This document shows positions 51,662 to 53,344 of a stretch of DNA of 53,344 nucleotides, piece after piece; position 1 is the stretch's first letter, and each line of letters begins with the position of its first letter. The notes beneath the pieces are model-generated. The model ran no database searches. It was not told the origin of the DNA and saw nothing but the letters and a program-made list of their open reading frames with translations. The translations under genes were made by a program, and so were the position numbers. The DNA comes from Thecamonas trahens ATCC 50062 (Eukaryota; Apusozoa; Apusomonadida; Apusomonadidae): contig NW_013657616.1 of NCBI RefSeq assembly GCF_000142905.1, positions 1-53,344 of the forward strand, read 5' to 3'.

Positions 51662-53224
51662 CTAGTACGCGGCGAGCGCGGCAAGCCACTTGTGAACAAA
51701 GTCGGCAGTGAGAGCCAGGTACATGAAGGGATCGTCATCGCCGTCAGCGTTGGTAAAGGTGGCGTAGGCCGAGGATGGGTCGTCGGGCGATCTGCGCTGA
51801 GCGACCGAGGGCTCGATGTGGGTGCCCTCGTGCCACTCGTTGAACGAGGTGATGGAGAGGTAGGCAAGGTGCGGAGAGATGGCGTTGGCGTCGTCAAAGT
51901 AGGCCGAGTAGTAGGCACCGGCAGAGCGGGCCTTTGTGTTTGCGGCGTTCCAGGGGCGGACCTGGACGTCGTCGTAGCCCGGACCGATGGAGGGGACGAA
52001 GAGGAGCGAGTGGGAGGCGGCCCATGCGGCGAGACGCGGCCAGGCCGACGAGCGCGATCCGTCGGTAAAGCCATTGGAGGCAAAGTAGGTGTAAATGCCA
52101 TCAAAGCCTGCAGTGGTGACAAAGGGCTCGGAGGAGCGGTCGAGGTAGAGCGAGAGAAAGATGGCGTCGGCGGGTGTCTTGCGGACGGAGAGATCGCCGG
52201 CTGGGGTGAGGAGGCGGGCCCAGTCGGCGGCGGGCAAGAGGTACGAGTCGTAGACGTAGTGCATGGGCAGACCAGATGCCGGATCCCGGAAGAGAGCCGG
52301 TGAGTCGCCCCATGTGGCGGCGATGTAAGCGAGGTCGGCGGCGAGCGAGTCTGCCGAGCGGCCCTTGTACGGCTCGAGGTGGAGGGCGATGGCCATACCG
52401 GTGGCCTCAGCGACGTCAAATATGAGCGGGAGGCGCGGATGGGAGCCGACGCCCTCGCCATCGGCGCCGGATGTGCCGTGCCAGGAGACGACGACGACAC
52501 CGACGCCTGCGTCAAGGAGCCATGCAAAGTGCTGAGCGATGGTGCTGCGGGAGGAGGAGGAGTACGGGCCGAGGAGCGGGTAGAACGAGGCGCCGATGTC
52601 GTGAGGCGGCGCGTGGCGCGAGCCGATTTCCGGGAAGCGGGCGTTGGTGGCGTCGGTCCAGTGCGGCAGGTACTCGTGGTTCCAGTGCTCCCACTTGCCG
52701 TCGGTCTCCGGCTCTGCGTACCACGGGTAGTAGAAGATGTGGACATTGGTCGAGGCCGTCTCTCCACCGTGGGCGACGTCAGCGTCGTCCCCGATGGTCA
52801 TCTTGTCGGGCTTGACGGGCGGAGGGCGAGCCGAGGGTGTGGGGGTGATTATCCCATCTGTGTCCGCCGGGACATTTGCCGACGCTTCCACCGGGACAGC
52901 ATGTCGCGGTGGTGTTGTAGGTACGGGAGCAACGTCGTCCGGTGTGTGGAGAGAGAGCATGACGAGGCCGAGAGTGACGATGCCTGTGGCGAGGAGGGCG
53001 GCAAAGACAGCGAGTGTCGGCAGGGTGCCCCAGGCGCGGCGACGGGAAGCAGCGGCGGAGCGGCGAGGTGAGGCATGGCCATGAGTACGGGTCGGGGCCG
53101 GGGAGCTCATGGCGGCTTCCACGTCGGACTCGCCAGTCGTGGCTGGAGGCAGCCGGTGGCGGAACATGGCCCGAGTGGCGAGAGAGAGAGAGAGAGAAGA
53201 GAGGGGTGGCTGGGCGTCGATCAT
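51662..53224 (-). CDS. MANEA: Glycoprotein endo-alpha-1,2-mannosidase (GH99)
   Basis: Golgi GH99 enzyme that cleaves glucosylated mannose from N-glycans, bypassing ER glucosidases. Starts are possible at 53224 (MIDAQPP), 53167 (MFRHRLPP) and 53110 (MSSPAPTR). A type II signal anchor (LPTLAVFAALLATGIVTLGL and VMLSL) and a Pro/Thr-rich stem precede the catalytic domain. Landmarks: VHIFYYPWYAEPETDGKWEH, WNHEYLPHW, PPHDIGASFYPLLGPYSS, VGVVVVSWHG, IALHLEPYKGR, MHYVYDSYLL, GFDGIYTYFASNGFTDGS, LLFVPSIGPGYDDVQVRPWN, and the active-site motif SITSFNEWHEGTHIEPSV. All match animal MANEA closely. Up to 520 aa, single exon and intact. Confidence 0.95.
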   Translation of the reverse strand: MIDAQPPLSSLSLSLATRAMFRHRLPPATTGESDVEAAMSSPAPTRTHGHASPRRSAAASRRRAWGTLPTLAVFAALLATGIVTLGLVMLSLHTPDDVAPVPTTPPRHAVPVEASANVPADTDGIITPTPSARPPPVKPDKMTIGDDADVAHGGETASTNVHIFYYPWYAEPETDGKWEHWNHEYLPHWTDATNARFPEIGSRHAPPHDIGASFYPLLGPYSSSSRSTIAQHFAWLLDAGVGVVVVSWHGTSGADGEGVGSHPRLPLIFDVAEATGMAIALHLEPYKGRSADSLAADLAYIAATWGDSPALFRDPASGLPMHYVYDSYLLPAADWARLLTPAGDLSVRKTPADAIFLSLYLDRSSEPFVTTAGFDGIYTYFASNGFTDGSRSSAWPRLAAWAASHSLLFVPSIGPGYDDVQVRPWNAANTKARSAGAYYSAYFDDANAISPHLAYLSITSFNEWHEGTHIEPSVAQRRSPDDPSSAYATFTNADGDDDPFMYLALTADFVHKWLAALAAY

Positions 53225-53344
53225 GTCGGCGGCTCGGGCTTTACCTTGGGGATGGATGGTGGCCGTGGGTGGCCGTGATCAGGTCGGGGGGGTATGAATG
53301 ATCAGGGGGGGGGGCGGGGGGTGGGGGCAGACGACGACGACGAA
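53225..53344. other. Upstream flank of the endomannosidase gene
   Basis: G-rich sequence with a run of G at about 53307-53315 and (ACG)n at the window edge; no gene is visible. Confidence 0.4.

Noticed and set aside
1-53344. tRNA, rRNA or other structured RNA genes
   Set aside because: I saw no convincing cloverleaf, rRNA segment or snRNA by eye; a covariance-model search would be needed to exclude them.

Overview
The window is eukaryotic nuclear DNA from a GC-rich, gene-dense protist. Evidence: spliceosomal introns, RNA polymerase III subunit RPC2, RAD51B, the Cockayne-syndrome protein CSA (ERCC8), UBLCP1, a Golgi endomannosidase, and the dynein-arm assembly factor DNAAF11, which implies motile cilia or flagella. 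My best guess from memory is an apusomonad flagellate such as Thecamonas trahens; the sequence alone does not prove this.

Layout. 1-1225 has no supportable gene. 1226-5549 holds a coiled-coil protein (-) and a TMEM94-like membrane protein (+). 5541-10746 holds an Mdm31/Mdm32-family mitochondrial protein (-) and RPC2 (-). 11350-14988 holds an ankyrin protein (+), RAD51B (+) and a PH-domain protein (-). 15139-20911 holds ERCC8/CSA (-), DNAAF11 (-), a small Cys-rich protein (+) and UBLCP1 (+).

The centre, 21112-37284, is a tandem array of three large paralogous receptor kinases (A, B, C). Each has a signal peptide, a bacterial-type extracellular solute-binding domain, a chitobiase-C-terminal-like beta domain, one membrane span, a TKL-type kinase, a possible degenerate class III cyclase domain, a Ser-rich linker and a C-terminal pseudokinase. 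The membrane span and kinase N-lobe are almost identical in DNA between paralogues, while ectodomains and activation loops diverge. This is the most interesting system here. Copy B is intact. Copy A contains a 100-N gap flanked by duplicated contig ends, and copy C contains a 307-bp internal duplication.

After the array come an F-box protein whose first intron carries a ~790-bp repeat (37736-40587, +), a coiled-coil protein (40584-41984, -), carboxypeptidase Q (42265-43743, -), a starch/glycogen-binding scaffold with several CBM20-like modules (44493-47993, +), a beta-propeller-like protein (48315-51644, +) and GH99 endo-alpha-mannosidase (51662-53224, -).

Genome habits visible here: convergent genes meet within -9 to +17 bp of each other. 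The six introns I can place all start GTAYG and all follow a short first exon. Many genes carry one net one-base deletion that breaks an otherwise conserved frame, which I read mainly as homopolymer under-calling in the assembly.
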